A stretch of DNA of 64,000 nt, taken from positions 1 to 64,000 of the forward strand of contig CALHUI010000003.1 in NCBI GenBank assembly GCA_938039675.1, given 5' to 3'. This DNA comes from an uncultured Cytophagales bacterium (GTDB taxonomy: Bacteria; Bacteroidota; Bacteroidia; Cytophagales; Thermoflexibacteraceae). A program made the translations under genes and the position numbers. This document shows, piece after piece, positions 18,123-26,081 of the stretch. The notes beneath the pieces are model-generated. The model was not told the DNA's origin. It saw only the letters and a program-made list of their open reading frames with translations, and ran no database searches. Positions within the stretch are counted from its first letter, which is position 1. Each line of letters starts with the position of its first letter.

Positions 18123-19103
18123 TTATTGTGTATCGGCGGTCGGTATATTGTTATGGGCAATGGCTGCCATGATTTTTTCGGCGTGTTCGCGTGAGTTTTC
18201 AATGAACCATTTATTGGTTTCCATGCCGCCGCAAACCACGCCTGCCACATACACGCCTCGCGCGTTGCTTTCGTGTGTATCGGGATTGTACACAGGTGCA
18301 TGCTTATCTCCTTGCAGAGCTACACCCGCCATTTGCAGCAGGCGGAAATCAGGACGGTAGCCAGTCATGGCAAGCACGAAATCATTGGGTAGGGTTATTA
18401 GCCCGTCGGGGGTTTGCACGTCTATTTCGTTGGGGTGGATAGCTGCAACTTGCGAGTGGAAGTATGCCTTAATGCTACCTTCTTTGATGCGGTTTTCTAT
18501 ATCGGGTTTTACCCAATATTTTACGCTGGGGCGAATTTCACCGCCGCGAATAATCATCGTTACTTCTGCACCGCGCCGCCACGTTTCCAATGCCACATCT
18601 ACGGCAGAGTTGGCAGCCCCCACAACAACGATTTTCTGGAAAGCATAGGGGTGCGCTTCGTTGTAGTAGTGCCGCACCTTAGGCAAATCCTCACCCGGTA
18701 CGTTCAAAAGATTAGGTAAGCCATAGAATCCTGTAGCAAATACAATATTGTGCGTCGCATATTCAGCTTTTGAAGTTTGGATGTGGAACGTGCCGTCTGC
18801 TTGCGGCTGAATGGCAAGCACTTCTTCATACAGCCGCACATGCAGCCGAAAAGCAAGTGCCACGCGGCGGTAATAATCCAATGCTTCGCGGCGATTAGGC
18901 TTGTCGGCATGTGAAACAAAAGGCACATCCCCGATTTCCAGACGGTCTGCCGTAGAAAAAAACGTCATATTGGCGGGGTAGTGGTAAATTGCGTTCACCA
19001 AACAGCCTTTTTCTACTATCAAATAGCTCAGCCCACGCTTTTGGGCAGCTATCCCGCAGGCCATCCCAATAGGGCCTGCACCTACGATAAGTACATCCAA
19101 CAT
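18123..19103 (-). CDS. YpdA-type bacillithiol-disulfide reductase
   Basis: A 326-residue flavoprotein. N-terminal FAD motif GAGPIGMACGIAAQKRG (residue 8), the family region ANMTFFSTADRLEIGD, a second nucleotide motif GAANSAVDVALETWRRGAEV (about 161), and a C-terminal ATG-like motif (VLAMTGYRPDF). It lacks the CxxC of thioredoxin reductases, as expected for YpdA/Bdr, which uses NADPH to reduce bacillithiol disulfide in the cytosol. It sits 12 bp after the outer-membrane protein gene and 50 bp before the adhesin. Its presence implies that the organism makes bacillithiol, whose synthesis genes are not in this window. Confidence 0.9.
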   Translation of the reverse strand: MLDVLIVGAGPIGMACGIAAQKRGLSYLIVEKGCLVNAIYHYPANMTFFSTADRLEIGDVPFVSHADKPNRREALDYYRRVALAFRLHVRLYEEVLAIQPQADGTFHIQTSKAEYATHNIVFATGFYGLPNLLNVPGEDLPKVRHYYNEAHPYAFQKIVVVGAANSAVDVALETWRRGAEVTMIIRGGEIRPSVKYWVKPDIENRIKEGSIKAYFHSQVAAIHPNEIDVQTPDGLITLPNDFVLAMTGYRPDFRLLQMAGVALQGDKHAPVYNPDTHESNARGVYVAGVVCGGMETNKWFIENSREHAEKIMAAIAHNNIPTADTQ

Positions 19104-19115
19104 GCTTACTCAACC

Positions 19116-20009
19116 TTAAAAAATGCCGAAAAGTTTGGGCTTCTTTTGCTGATTTTTTGCGGGCGATTTCTTGGCAGTCTTTTTCTTGGTCGGTGCTTTT
19201 TTGACGGGTTTTGCGGCGTTGGTTTTGCCCTTCGGCTGTTTTTTGAGTTGCTCGAATGCTTCTTTTTCGCGCTGATTTTTCAGGCGGATTTCTTCGCGCC
19301 TTTTGGCTAAACGCTCTTTGCGTTCAGTGTCGCGTTCGGGCGAGTCGTAGGTGAGTGGTGCAATTACAGAAAATCGGATGCGCAGCACATTATCTTTTAT
19401 GGTTGGGTCGCCGAGTTGGCTGATGTTATCCAAATAGTCGGTGCGGGTGTTCATCAGCCCAACTTCTACACCAATACCCAAGTGATTGGGGAAATGATAG
19501 ACTCCGCCGAGCGAAGTAGGCAGCAGCAGCGCAAAATTGCTGTAGCTTTCGTCTGTGGCACGTGTGTTCGGCCGGTTCAACAGCGCATTGTTACGGTCGT
19601 CTTTGGGGTTAAATCGTATCATACCTATTCCTTGACCAATGTAGAGGCGTTGATGCGGCTTTTTGATGATGTTCAGTTGTGCTTGTGCGGTAAGTTGAAA
19701 AAAGGAAGTATTGAATGAGCGGTTGGGGGTGCCGGTTTCCGAAACATAGCGTATGTTATTGGCTACCAATTTGCCCCAGCCCAACTCAACAGCGGGATTC
19801 AGCCAGCGATTACGGGTTTGCACCAGCCGCCCTTGAAACATGGCGCTAAACGACGCATACTTGCTCAGTTCACCGCCATAGGCTATCATGGAAGTCCCTA
19901 AATCAAGCATGGCAGCAGGTTGTTGATGTTGGGATTCCTGCATTTTTTGGGCAAATGCAGGTAAGCATACGAGCCAGCACAAAAGGAGCGAGAGCAGTTT
20001 GTTTTGCAT
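19116..20009 (-). CDS. Outer-membrane beta-barrel protein with Lys-rich tail
   Basis: A 297-residue protein with a signal peptide (MQNKLLSLLLCWLVCLPAFA). Residues 30-220 show alternating strands and turns of an outer-membrane barrel (GELSKYASFSAMFQGRLVQT; LLLPTSLGGVYHFPNHLGIG). The last 75 residues are very basic: ERDTERKERLAKRREEIRLK and repeated KK/PKK stretches, unusual for a barrel and probably a flexible periplasmic or surface tail that could bind peptidoglycan or nucleic acid. A strong hairpin (20027-20061) separates it from the upstream TPR gene; ypdA begins 12 bp downstream. Function unknown. Confidence 0.75.
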   Translation of the reverse strand: MQNKLLSLLLCWLVCLPAFAQKMQESQHQQPAAMLDLGTSMIAYGGELSKYASFSAMFQGRLVQTRNRWLNPAVELGWGKLVANNIRYVSETGTPNRSFNTSFFQLTAQAQLNIIKKPHQRLYIGQGIGMIRFNPKDDRNNALLNRPNTRATDESYSNFALLLPTSLGGVYHFPNHLGIGVEVGLMNTRTDYLDNISQLGDPTIKDNVLRIRFSVIAPLTYDSPERDTERKERLAKRREEIRLKNQREKEAFEQLKKQPKGKTNAAKPVKKAPTKKKTAKKSPAKNQQKKPKLFGIF

Positions 20010-20026
20010 AGATTTTTGACAAAGAA

Positions 20027-20061
20027 AAGGGAAAAGCCGAACTAAATTAGGCTTTTCCCTT
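20027..20061 (-). terminator. Intrinsic terminator downstream of the TPR gene
   Basis: Perfect 12-base arms AAGGGAAAAGCC (20027-20038) and GGCTTTTCCCTT (20050-20061) with an 11-base loop; on the minus strand the hairpin is followed by TTTTCTTTG. It separates the gyrA-TPR transcript from the outer-membrane protein gene. Confidence 0.8.
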
Positions 20062-20083
20062 GAAACGGCGGCACTATGGGTGA

Positions 20084-21586
20084 TTAATTTTTCTTCTGTA
20101 ATTGTTCAATTTTTACCTCAATGGCATCGGCTTCTTTCTTCTTGCCGATGGTGTAGAGGATTCTTGAATAGCCTTCCAGCAACTCAATGTTATCAGGATA
20201 GATGGAAACCGCTTGTTTAAACCAAGGTTCGGCATCTTTTACGCGCTTAGTTTTTTCATATACATACAGCAGGTTTTGCAGCGTTTCCACATCGGTAGGG
20301 CGCTTTTTAACAGCGGCTTCTACCATTTCCACAACATCCTGAATTTTACCAGCCTTGTCGGCTGACTGGATGTAGCTCAACATCAAGGTTGCGTCATCAG
20401 GATTTTTCTCAACAGCGGCTTTGTAGTAAGGCATCATTTCGGCAGGTTTTTCCAAAATGGTGTAAATAGAGTTCAGCGCGCCGAGGCGTTGCAGGTCATC
20501 CGGATTGTTGGCAATTGTTTTTTGGAAGAATGGGAGGGCTTGTTCAAAGTAAACTTTGGCACGGTCTATAACTGCTTTGCCATCTTTTTTAAAGGTTTCC
20601 ATATCCATGTTGTCGGCTTCTTTCTTGATGGCAGCGCCTTTGTTGTAGTAGAAAGCACCTAAGCTGTAAATAGCATCATCATTATCGGGCTGCAATGCGT
20701 AAGCTTCTTTATAAGCTTTTTCGGCAGCTTCCATATTTTTGGCATTTTCATGCAGAATACCCAAGTTCAAAGCAATAGGGAAACGCTCTTTGGGGTCAGT
20801 GGTGGTTTCCAATGCTTTTTCCAAGTCGGCAATAGCTTCTTTTTCTTTACCGGTTTTGATATATACCTGAATTTGCTGGAATATCAGGTTTTTGTCTGAA
20901 GGGTTTTTAGCGCGGGCTTCTGCCAGTAAGGCAAGCGCTTTGTCGTAATTTTGCTCTACGGCAATGTATTTGTCGAGCAGTGCGTAGTAAACCGATACGT
21001 CTTTTACGCCCAGTTTAATACATCTTTGCGCCAGTTCTTCAATTTTATCATAATCCTTTTTGTCTTTTTGCGAAGTTGCTACCAGCGCAAAAAACACGGA
21101 GGTAGTATCGGTAGGGCGGAGCATGTGCGCACGCTCGAAATCGGCTGCTGCTTTGTCAAAATCGTTATCGTTCTGATAAGCGGCTACACCCCAGTTGAAA
21201 TATTTGGCATAAAGGTTTTGTACCTTTGGCTGAATGTAGAGAAGTTCGTAGTTTTTGTTCAACTCAATGGCTTTGGCGTAAGACTCATAAATAGTCGCAA
21301 CGCGTTTGTTGGCTGTTTCATTGTCTTCGGAGGCACTGTCAGCAATTGCCAGTTCAGCATATACATCGCCGCGGAACATCCATGCCTTAGGGTCGGTTTT
21401 GTATTTTTCAGACTCAAAAGACTTATCCACTTCGGCAGCGGCTGTAACAAAATCTTTTTTCTTAAATGCGCTTTCGGCTGCTTTGTAGGCCTCTTTGGCG
21501 CGAGCAGTTACCTCTTTGTCTTCTTTCTGTGCGTACCCACAGCAGGCAATCGCCGCGAAACTTACGGCAAGTAACAACTTTTTCAT
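20084..21586 (-). CDS. Exported tetratricopeptide-repeat protein
   Basis: A 500-residue protein with a signal peptide (MKKLLLAVSFAAIACCGYAQ) followed by TPR units along its length: AYKAAESAFKKKDFVTAAAE, NWGVAAYQNDNDFDKAAADF, MEAAEKAYKEAYALQPDNDD, AEPWFKQAVSIYPDNIELLE. ATG 21586 is preferred to a TTG six bases upstream. It lies 35 bp after the gyrA stop and ends at a strong terminator, so it is likely co-transcribed with gyrA. Such periplasmic TPR proteins are common scaffolds; no specific partner is evident. Confidence 0.9.
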   Translation of the reverse strand: MKKLLLAVSFAAIACCGYAQKEDKEVTARAKEAYKAAESAFKKKDFVTAAAEVDKSFESEKYKTDPKAWMFRGDVYAELAIADSASEDNETANKRVATIYESYAKAIELNKNYELLYIQPKVQNLYAKYFNWGVAAYQNDNDFDKAAADFERAHMLRPTDTTSVFFALVATSQKDKKDYDKIEELAQRCIKLGVKDVSVYYALLDKYIAVEQNYDKALALLAEARAKNPSDKNLIFQQIQVYIKTGKEKEAIADLEKALETTTDPKERFPIALNLGILHENAKNMEAAEKAYKEAYALQPDNDDAIYSLGAFYYNKGAAIKKEADNMDMETFKKDGKAVIDRAKVYFEQALPFFQKTIANNPDDLQRLGALNSIYTILEKPAEMMPYYKAAVEKNPDDATLMLSYIQSADKAGKIQDVVEMVEAAVKKRPTDVETLQNLLYVYEKTKRVKDAEPWFKQAVSIYPDNIELLEGYSRILYTIGKKKEADAIEVKIEQLQKKN

Positions 21587-21621
21587 TGTCAATCGTATTA
21601 AGTTAAAAATTAGTTAAATGC

Positions 21622-24105
21622 TTAGTCGGTGATGGTTGCATTGCTTTCCGTTGCAGCGGCATCTTCGCCAATGCCTTCTATTTTGGCGATTGATGAAATT
21701 TCATCGTCTTCATTGAGGCGAATCAGTTTTACGCCCTGTGTGGCTCTGCCCATCACGCGCAGTTCATCTACCGAAATACGGATGGTAATGCCCGACTTAT
21801 TGATAATCATCAGTTGGTCGGAGTCTACTACTTCCTGAATACTTACCAGTGCGCCGGTTTTTTCGGTAATGTTCATGGTTTTCACACCTTTTCCGCCGCG
21901 GTTGGTAATGCGGTAGTCTTCCACAGGCGAGCGTTTGCCATAGCCTTTCTCCGATACTACCAAAATCTGGCTGTCGGGGCGGCTAATGGCAATCATTCCA
22001 ATTACCTTATCGTTGGCTTCATCAAAGCTAATGCCCGTAACGCCTGCGGCAGTTCTGCCCATCGGGCGCACGCGGCTTTCGTTGAATCGCACGGCTCTTC
22101 CCGAGCGCACGGCAATTACAATATCATCATTACCGCTTGTCAGGCGCGCGTCTAACAGGTTGTCGCCTTCATGAATAGTAATGGCATAGATACCTGCGGC
22201 GCGAGGGCGTGAAAAGGCTTCCAGTGCAGTTTTTTTGATGATGCCCTGTTCGGTGCACATCACAATGTACGTATTGTTGATGTACTCGGGGTCATTCAGG
22301 TTGCGGACTTTCAGCGCGGTGCGTACTTTTTCGTCCTGTTCTATCTGAATCAGGTTTTGAATCGGGCGGCCTTTGGCGGTTTTGCTGCCTTCGGGAATTT
22401 CATACACTTTCAGCCAGTAGAGGCGGCCTTTATTGGTGAAGAACAGCACGTAGCTGTGCATGTTGGCAATGAACAACTGCTCGGTGAAGTCGTCTTCTTT
22501 GCTGCCGGCACCGCGTGAGCCTACTCCGCCACGGCTCTGCGTGCGGTATTCGGAAAGCGGTGTGCGCTTGATATAGCCCTGATACGAAATGGTAATCACC
22601 ATTTCATCATCGGCAATCATGTCTTCTATGTTGATGTCGTCGGCGCTGTGAACAATAGCTGTGCGGCGTGCATCGCCGTACTTGTCTTTCAACTCGCGCA
22701 GTTCATCCTGAATGATGGTCATGCGCAGGCGCTCGTCTGCCAAGATGTTGCCCAGTCGCTCGATGGTTGCGATTAGTTCCGTGTACTCGTTTTGCAGTTT
22801 TTCGCGCTCCAATCCCGTGAGGCGTTGCAGGCGCATGTCCAGAATGGCTTGTGCCTGAGATTCACTGAATCCGAACTGCTCTACCAGTCCTTTTTTGGCA
22901 ATGGCAACATCTGCCGAGGCGCGGATGTGGCTGATGATGGCATCAATCATGTCCAGCGCTTTGAGCAAACCTTCTAAATTATGGGCGCGCTTTTCGGCTT
23001 CATTCAACTCAAAATGGGTGCGTCGCACCACAATTTCGTGGCGGTGCTCCACGTAATGACGGATGAGGTCTTTGAGGTTTAAGGTCATGGGGCGACCTTT
23101 TACCAAGGCTACATTGTTGATGCTGAAAGCAACCTGCAAAGAGGTAAACGTATAAAGGGTATTCAGCACCACCTGCGCGTTGGCATCTTTTTTCAGTTCG
23201 TAAACAATACGCACACCTTCGCGGTCGGATTCGTCGCGGATGGCCGCAATGCCTTCAATTTTCTTTTCATTGACCAATGCCGCAGTTTTTTCAATCATTT
23301 GTGCCTTATTTACCTGATAAGGCAACTCAGTAACGACAATTTGCTGACGGCCGGAGGGCAGGTCTTCAATAGTAGCTACGCTGCGGATAACCACGCGTCC
23401 GCGGCCTGTTTCAAAGGCAGCTTTTACGCCCTGATAGCCGTAGATAATACCGCCCGTAGGGAAGTCCGGCGCTTTGATGTATTGCATGAGCTCCGCAATA
23501 CTGATTTGCGGATTATCTATGTAGGCAATAATGCCATCGGCTACTTCGCCAAGGTTATGGGGTGCCATGTTGGTAGCCATACCCACGGCAATACCCGACG
23601 AACCGTTTACAAGCAAATTGGGAAGTTTAGCAGGCAGTACAGAGGGTTCTTTGAGCGAATCGTCGAAGTTGGGTTGAAAATCAATGGTATTTTTGTTGAT
23701 GTCGGCCAGCATTTCTTCTGCCACGCGGCGCAAACGGGCTTCGGTGTAGCGCATAGCCGCTGCATTGTCGCCGTCCATCGAGCCGAAGTTGCCCTGACCG
23801 TCCACCATCATATAGCGAAGACTCCAAGGCTGTGCCATGCGCACCATTGCGTCATAAACAGCAGAGTCGCCGTGCGGGTGATACTTACCCAAAACTTCAC
23901 CGACAATACGGGCAGATTTTTTATAAGGTTTGTTGGGCGCTAACCCTAACTCATCCATTGCGTATAAAATACGACGATGAACGGGTTTCAGGCCATCGCG
24001 AACATCGGGCAAGGCGCGGGAAACAATAACAGACATAGAGTAATCTATGTATGCCCCCCGCATTTCATCCTCAATGTTAATTGGAATAATGTTCCCTTCT
24101 TGCAT
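21622..24105 (-). CDS. DNA gyrase subunit A
   Basis: An 827-residue type II topoisomerase subunit, which introduces negative supercoils with GyrB. N-terminal winged helix: [20 protein letters not shown]; quinolone region [20 protein letters not shown] with Ser at the key position; catalytic Tyr in [11 protein letters not shown] (about residue 120). The C-terminal beta-pinwheel contains a GyrA-box-like [11 protein letters not shown], which separates GyrA from ParC, and the protein ends in an acidic tail. ATG 24105 is used instead of a TTG at 24111. gyrB is not in the window. Upstream is the MCE gene (104 bp gap), downstream the TPR gene. Confidence 0.97.
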   Translation of the reverse strand: MQEGNIIPINIEDEMRGAYIDYSMSVIVSRALPDVRDGLKPVHRRILYAMDELGLAPNKPYKKSARIVGEVLGKYHPHGDSAVYDAMVRMAQPWSLRYMMVDGQGNFGSMDGDNAAAMRYTEARLRRVAEEMLADINKNTIDFQPNFDDSLKEPSVLPAKLPNLLVNGSSGIAVGMATNMAPHNLGEVADGIIAYIDNPQISIAELMQYIKAPDFPTGGIIYGYQGVKAAFETGRGRVVIRSVATIEDLPSGRQQIVVTELPYQVNKAQMIEKTAALVNEKKIEGIAAIRDESDREGVRIVYELKKDANAQVVLNTLYTFTSLQVAFSINNVALVKGRPMTLNLKDLIRHYVEHRHEIVVRRTHFELNEAEKRAHNLEGLLKALDMIDAIISHIRASADVAIAKKGLVEQFGFSESQAQAILDMRLQRLTGLEREKLQNEYTELIATIERLGNILADERLRMTIIQDELRELKDKYGDARRTAIVHSADDINIEDMIADDEMVITISYQGYIKRTPLSEYRTQSRGGVGSRGAGSKEDDFTEQLFIANMHSYVLFFTNKGRLYWLKVYEIPEGSKTAKGRPIQNLIQIEQDEKVRTALKVRNLNDPEYINNTYIVMCTEQGIIKKTALEAFSRPRAAGIYAITIHEGDNLLDARLTSGNDDIVIAVRSGRAVRFNESRVRPMGRTAAGVTGISFDEANDKVIGMIAISRPDSQILVVSEKGYGKRSPVEDYRITNRGGKGVKTMNITEKTGALVSIQEVVDSDQLMIINKSGITIRISVDELRVMGRATQGVKLIRLNEDDEISSIAKIEGIGEDAAATESNATITD

Positions 24106-24209
24106 TGACAATCGTTTAAAGAGGAAGACATTTGCATAACTGCAAACATCTTTCCATGATTGGAAAAGTTGAACTTAAATGCGGCGCAAGTTACGAAAAT
24201 ACAGCCAAA

Positions 24210-25148
24210 TTACTTCTTGGTTGGAGGGTCTTTCTTGCCGAATAGCGAAAAATGTACGTAGCGTTTGGGGCGTGCTTTCAGGTCTATAAAAAGGCTATCT
24301 AAACTAACCAATGTGCGGTTTAGGTTGGTATGGAGCGAGTCAGTAGCAACTAATTTGCCCAGTGAGCCTTGCCCCTGCTCAATGGCTTGCATGGTTTTTT
24401 GTAAACTTTCCAGCGAGCGGTTCACATTTTTTACGGTGCTTGCCAGTTGCATGGCATTGAGCGAATCGGCAAAAGTGTTCATTTTGCCCACCAATAGGCG
24501 AATGGATTTTTCGGACTCTATCAGTTGCGCGGTAAGTTTATTGATGTTGGCAGTGATTTCCGTTATTTTTCCCCGATTTTCGGCCAAAATGCGGTTGGCT
24601 TGCTCCGAAGCATCGGCTGTGTGGGTCATAATCTTCCGAACTTCAACGCTCATACCTTGATACTCTTTCACTAAGCGGTTGATATTCAACAGTGTAGAGT
24701 CTAAGCCTTGCATCACGGGTGAGGCTTTTTCCATCAGCATTTCGGTCATGCCACTTTCTCTTTTGGCAAGTAGCGTATCGCCTTCGTTGAGTTTGGGCTC
24801 GGTAAAGGCAACAAGCAGGTCTATTTTTTTGCCGCCAAGCAAGCCGTTGTCCGAAAGTTGGGCTATCGTGCCTTTGCCAAGCTTAATATCATCTTGAATG
24901 TCAAGTGCTACGAGCAATTGGTTGCCATGGTCTTGCAAAATGGTTACGGCTGCTACTCTGCCAACCGACATACCGTTGATTTGCACCTGGTTAGAAACGG
25001 TCAGCCCGTCCACACGGTCATAAACAACATAGTAGGTAGTAGTGGGGTCAAAGAAGTCAATACCTTTCAAGTAATTAAACCCTACATAAAGGATTACTCC
25101 GGCAATAAGGGCAAGCAGCCCTACCTTGGTTTCACCTGATAATTTCAC
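24210..25148 (-). CDS. MlaD/MCE-family lipid-transport protein
   Basis: A 312-residue inner-membrane-anchored protein. One N-terminal transmembrane helix (VGLLALIAGVILYVGFNYL) is followed by an MCE domain (YYVVYDRVDGLTVSNQVQIN, GMSVGRVAAVTI) and a long helical tail of about 190 residues. MCE proteins pass phospholipids between inner and outer membranes, working with an MlaE/MlaF ABC transporter, which is not in the window. I choose GTG 25148 because it gives the usual MKLSGETKVGLL family start; a TTG lies at 25160. A promoter at 25168-25198 gives a short leader. The neighbouring amidase is a common companion in Bacteroidota. Confidence 0.88.
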   Translation of the reverse strand: MKLSGETKVGLLALIAGVILYVGFNYLKGIDFFDPTTTYYVVYDRVDGLTVSNQVQINGMSVGRVAAVTILQDHGNQLLVALDIQDDIKLGKGTIAQLSDNGLLGGKKIDLLVAFTEPKLNEGDTLLAKRESGMTEMLMEKASPVMQGLDSTLLNINRLVKEYQGMSVEVRKIMTHTADASEQANRILAENRGKITEITANINKLTAQLIESEKSIRLLVGKMNTFADSLNAMQLASTVKNVNRSLESLQKTMQAIEQGQGSLGKLVATDSLHTNLNRTLVSLDSLFIDLKARPKRYVHFSLFGKKDPPTKK

Positions 25149-25167
25149 GTTTTTGTTCAATTTGGTA

Positions 25168-25198
25168 CAAAGATGAGAAAACCCGCAGGATTTTCAAA
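25168..25198 (-). promoter_or_regulatory. Promoter of the mlaD gene embedded in a terminator
   Basis: Minus strand: TTTG (25198-25195), 19-base spacer, CATCTTTG (25175-25168), one mismatch from TAnnTTTG. The -33 element lies in the loop and stem of the hairpin at 25179-25211. Start site expected near 25163, about 15 nt before GTG 25148. Confidence 0.5.
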
Positions 25199-25211
25199 AT
25201 CGTGCGGGTTT
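25179..25211 (-). terminator. Intrinsic terminator after the amidase gene
   Basis: AAACCCGC..GATTTT (25179-25194) pairs with AAAATC..GCGGGTTT (25196-25211) with a single mismatch; on the minus strand it is followed by TTCTC. It lies 21 bp after the amidase stop and ends that transcript, while overlapping the mlaD promoter. Confidence 0.75.
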
Positions 25212-25232
25212 AATCGTTTGATTGTCAGTGTA

Positions 25233-26012
25233 TTATTTTTCTATATACTCTTTGTAGTCGCGGATGGCACGATAGATAGCAGAGGCAGTTTCGTAGATAC
25301 CTTCTTCGCTGTTGAGGTATTTTTCTTCTTCGCTGTTACTCAAATAGCCTATTTCTACCAGTACAGAAGGCATAGCGGTTTTATAAAGCACAATAAAGTC
25401 GGCACTTTTTACACCGCGGCTGTTTCGGTTAATGGTGCGTGTCCCAAAATTGTACTCTACCAACTGCGCCATTTGCAGACTTTTTTGGCGAATAATGTTG
25501 TGGCGGTTAGCAGCCATGATAAAATCTATGTTATTGTTTGCGTTAAAGTCTTGGTATATTTTTTTGTTTTTTTCATGTGCAATTGCTTGGTTTTCGCGCA
25601 TGGCTGTCTCAATACTTTCTTTGGTAGAAGACAGCCCGGCTATGTAGGTTTCAGTTCCCATGATGTCGGGGTTGGCAGAGGCATTGGCATGAATAGATAT
25701 AAACAAATCTGCACCTTCTTTGTTGGCAATTCGAGCGCGCTCTGCCAGCGGAATAAGGTCGTCGGTATAGCGTGTGTAGCGGCGGATTAAGTCGGGTATT
25801 TGTATCTCTAAGATGCTGCCTAACTGTGTAGCTACTTTGAAAGCAACGTCTTTTTCCATGGTATTACTGACACCTATTGTGCCCGGATCTTTGCCACCAT
25901 GTCCAATGTCAATTACAACCTTTTTAACAGAAGTGGCAATAAAGTTAGCAGGAGAGAAAGACAATATGATAAAGCTGACAGTTAGCAGAGAGATGCTAAT
26001 AAGAGGTTTCAT
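25233..26012 (-). CDS. N-acetylmuramoyl-L-alanine amidase (Amidase_3)
   Basis: A 259-residue exported zinc amidase that cuts the amide bond between MurNAc and the stem peptide in the periplasm. Signal-like N-terminus (MKPLISISLLTVSFIILSFS); zinc and catalytic motifs VVIDIGHGGKDPGTIG (His near 44), Glu in TMEKDVAFKVA, LFISIHANASANPDIMG (His near 108), and the C-terminal VLVEIGYLSNSEEEKYL with the catalytic Glu. No LysM or SPOR domain. Divergent from lptD across 69 bp; followed by a terminator. Confidence 0.93.
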   Translation of the reverse strand: MKPLISISLLTVSFIILSFSPANFIATSVKKVVIDIGHGGKDPGTIGVSNTMEKDVAFKVATQLGSILEIQIPDLIRRYTRYTDDLIPLAERARIANKEGADLFISIHANASANPDIMGTETYIAGLSSTKESIETAMRENQAIAHEKNKKIYQDFNANNNIDFIMAANRHNIIRQKSLQMAQLVEYNFGTRTINRNSRGVKSADFIVLYKTAMPSVLVEIGYLSNSEEEKYLNSEEGIYETASAIYRAIRDYKEYIEK

Positions 26013-26081
26013 ACTAATAAATGTTAAAATAGTTTTGGGGGCGATTCAAATGATTGTAAAAATATAAAGTCGCAGCTATTA

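Noticed and set aside
23299-23943. 214-codon plus-strand open frame
   Set aside because: Antisense to gyrA.
25173-25790. 205-codon plus-strand open frame
   Set aside because: Antisense to the amidase gene; starts within a terminator.
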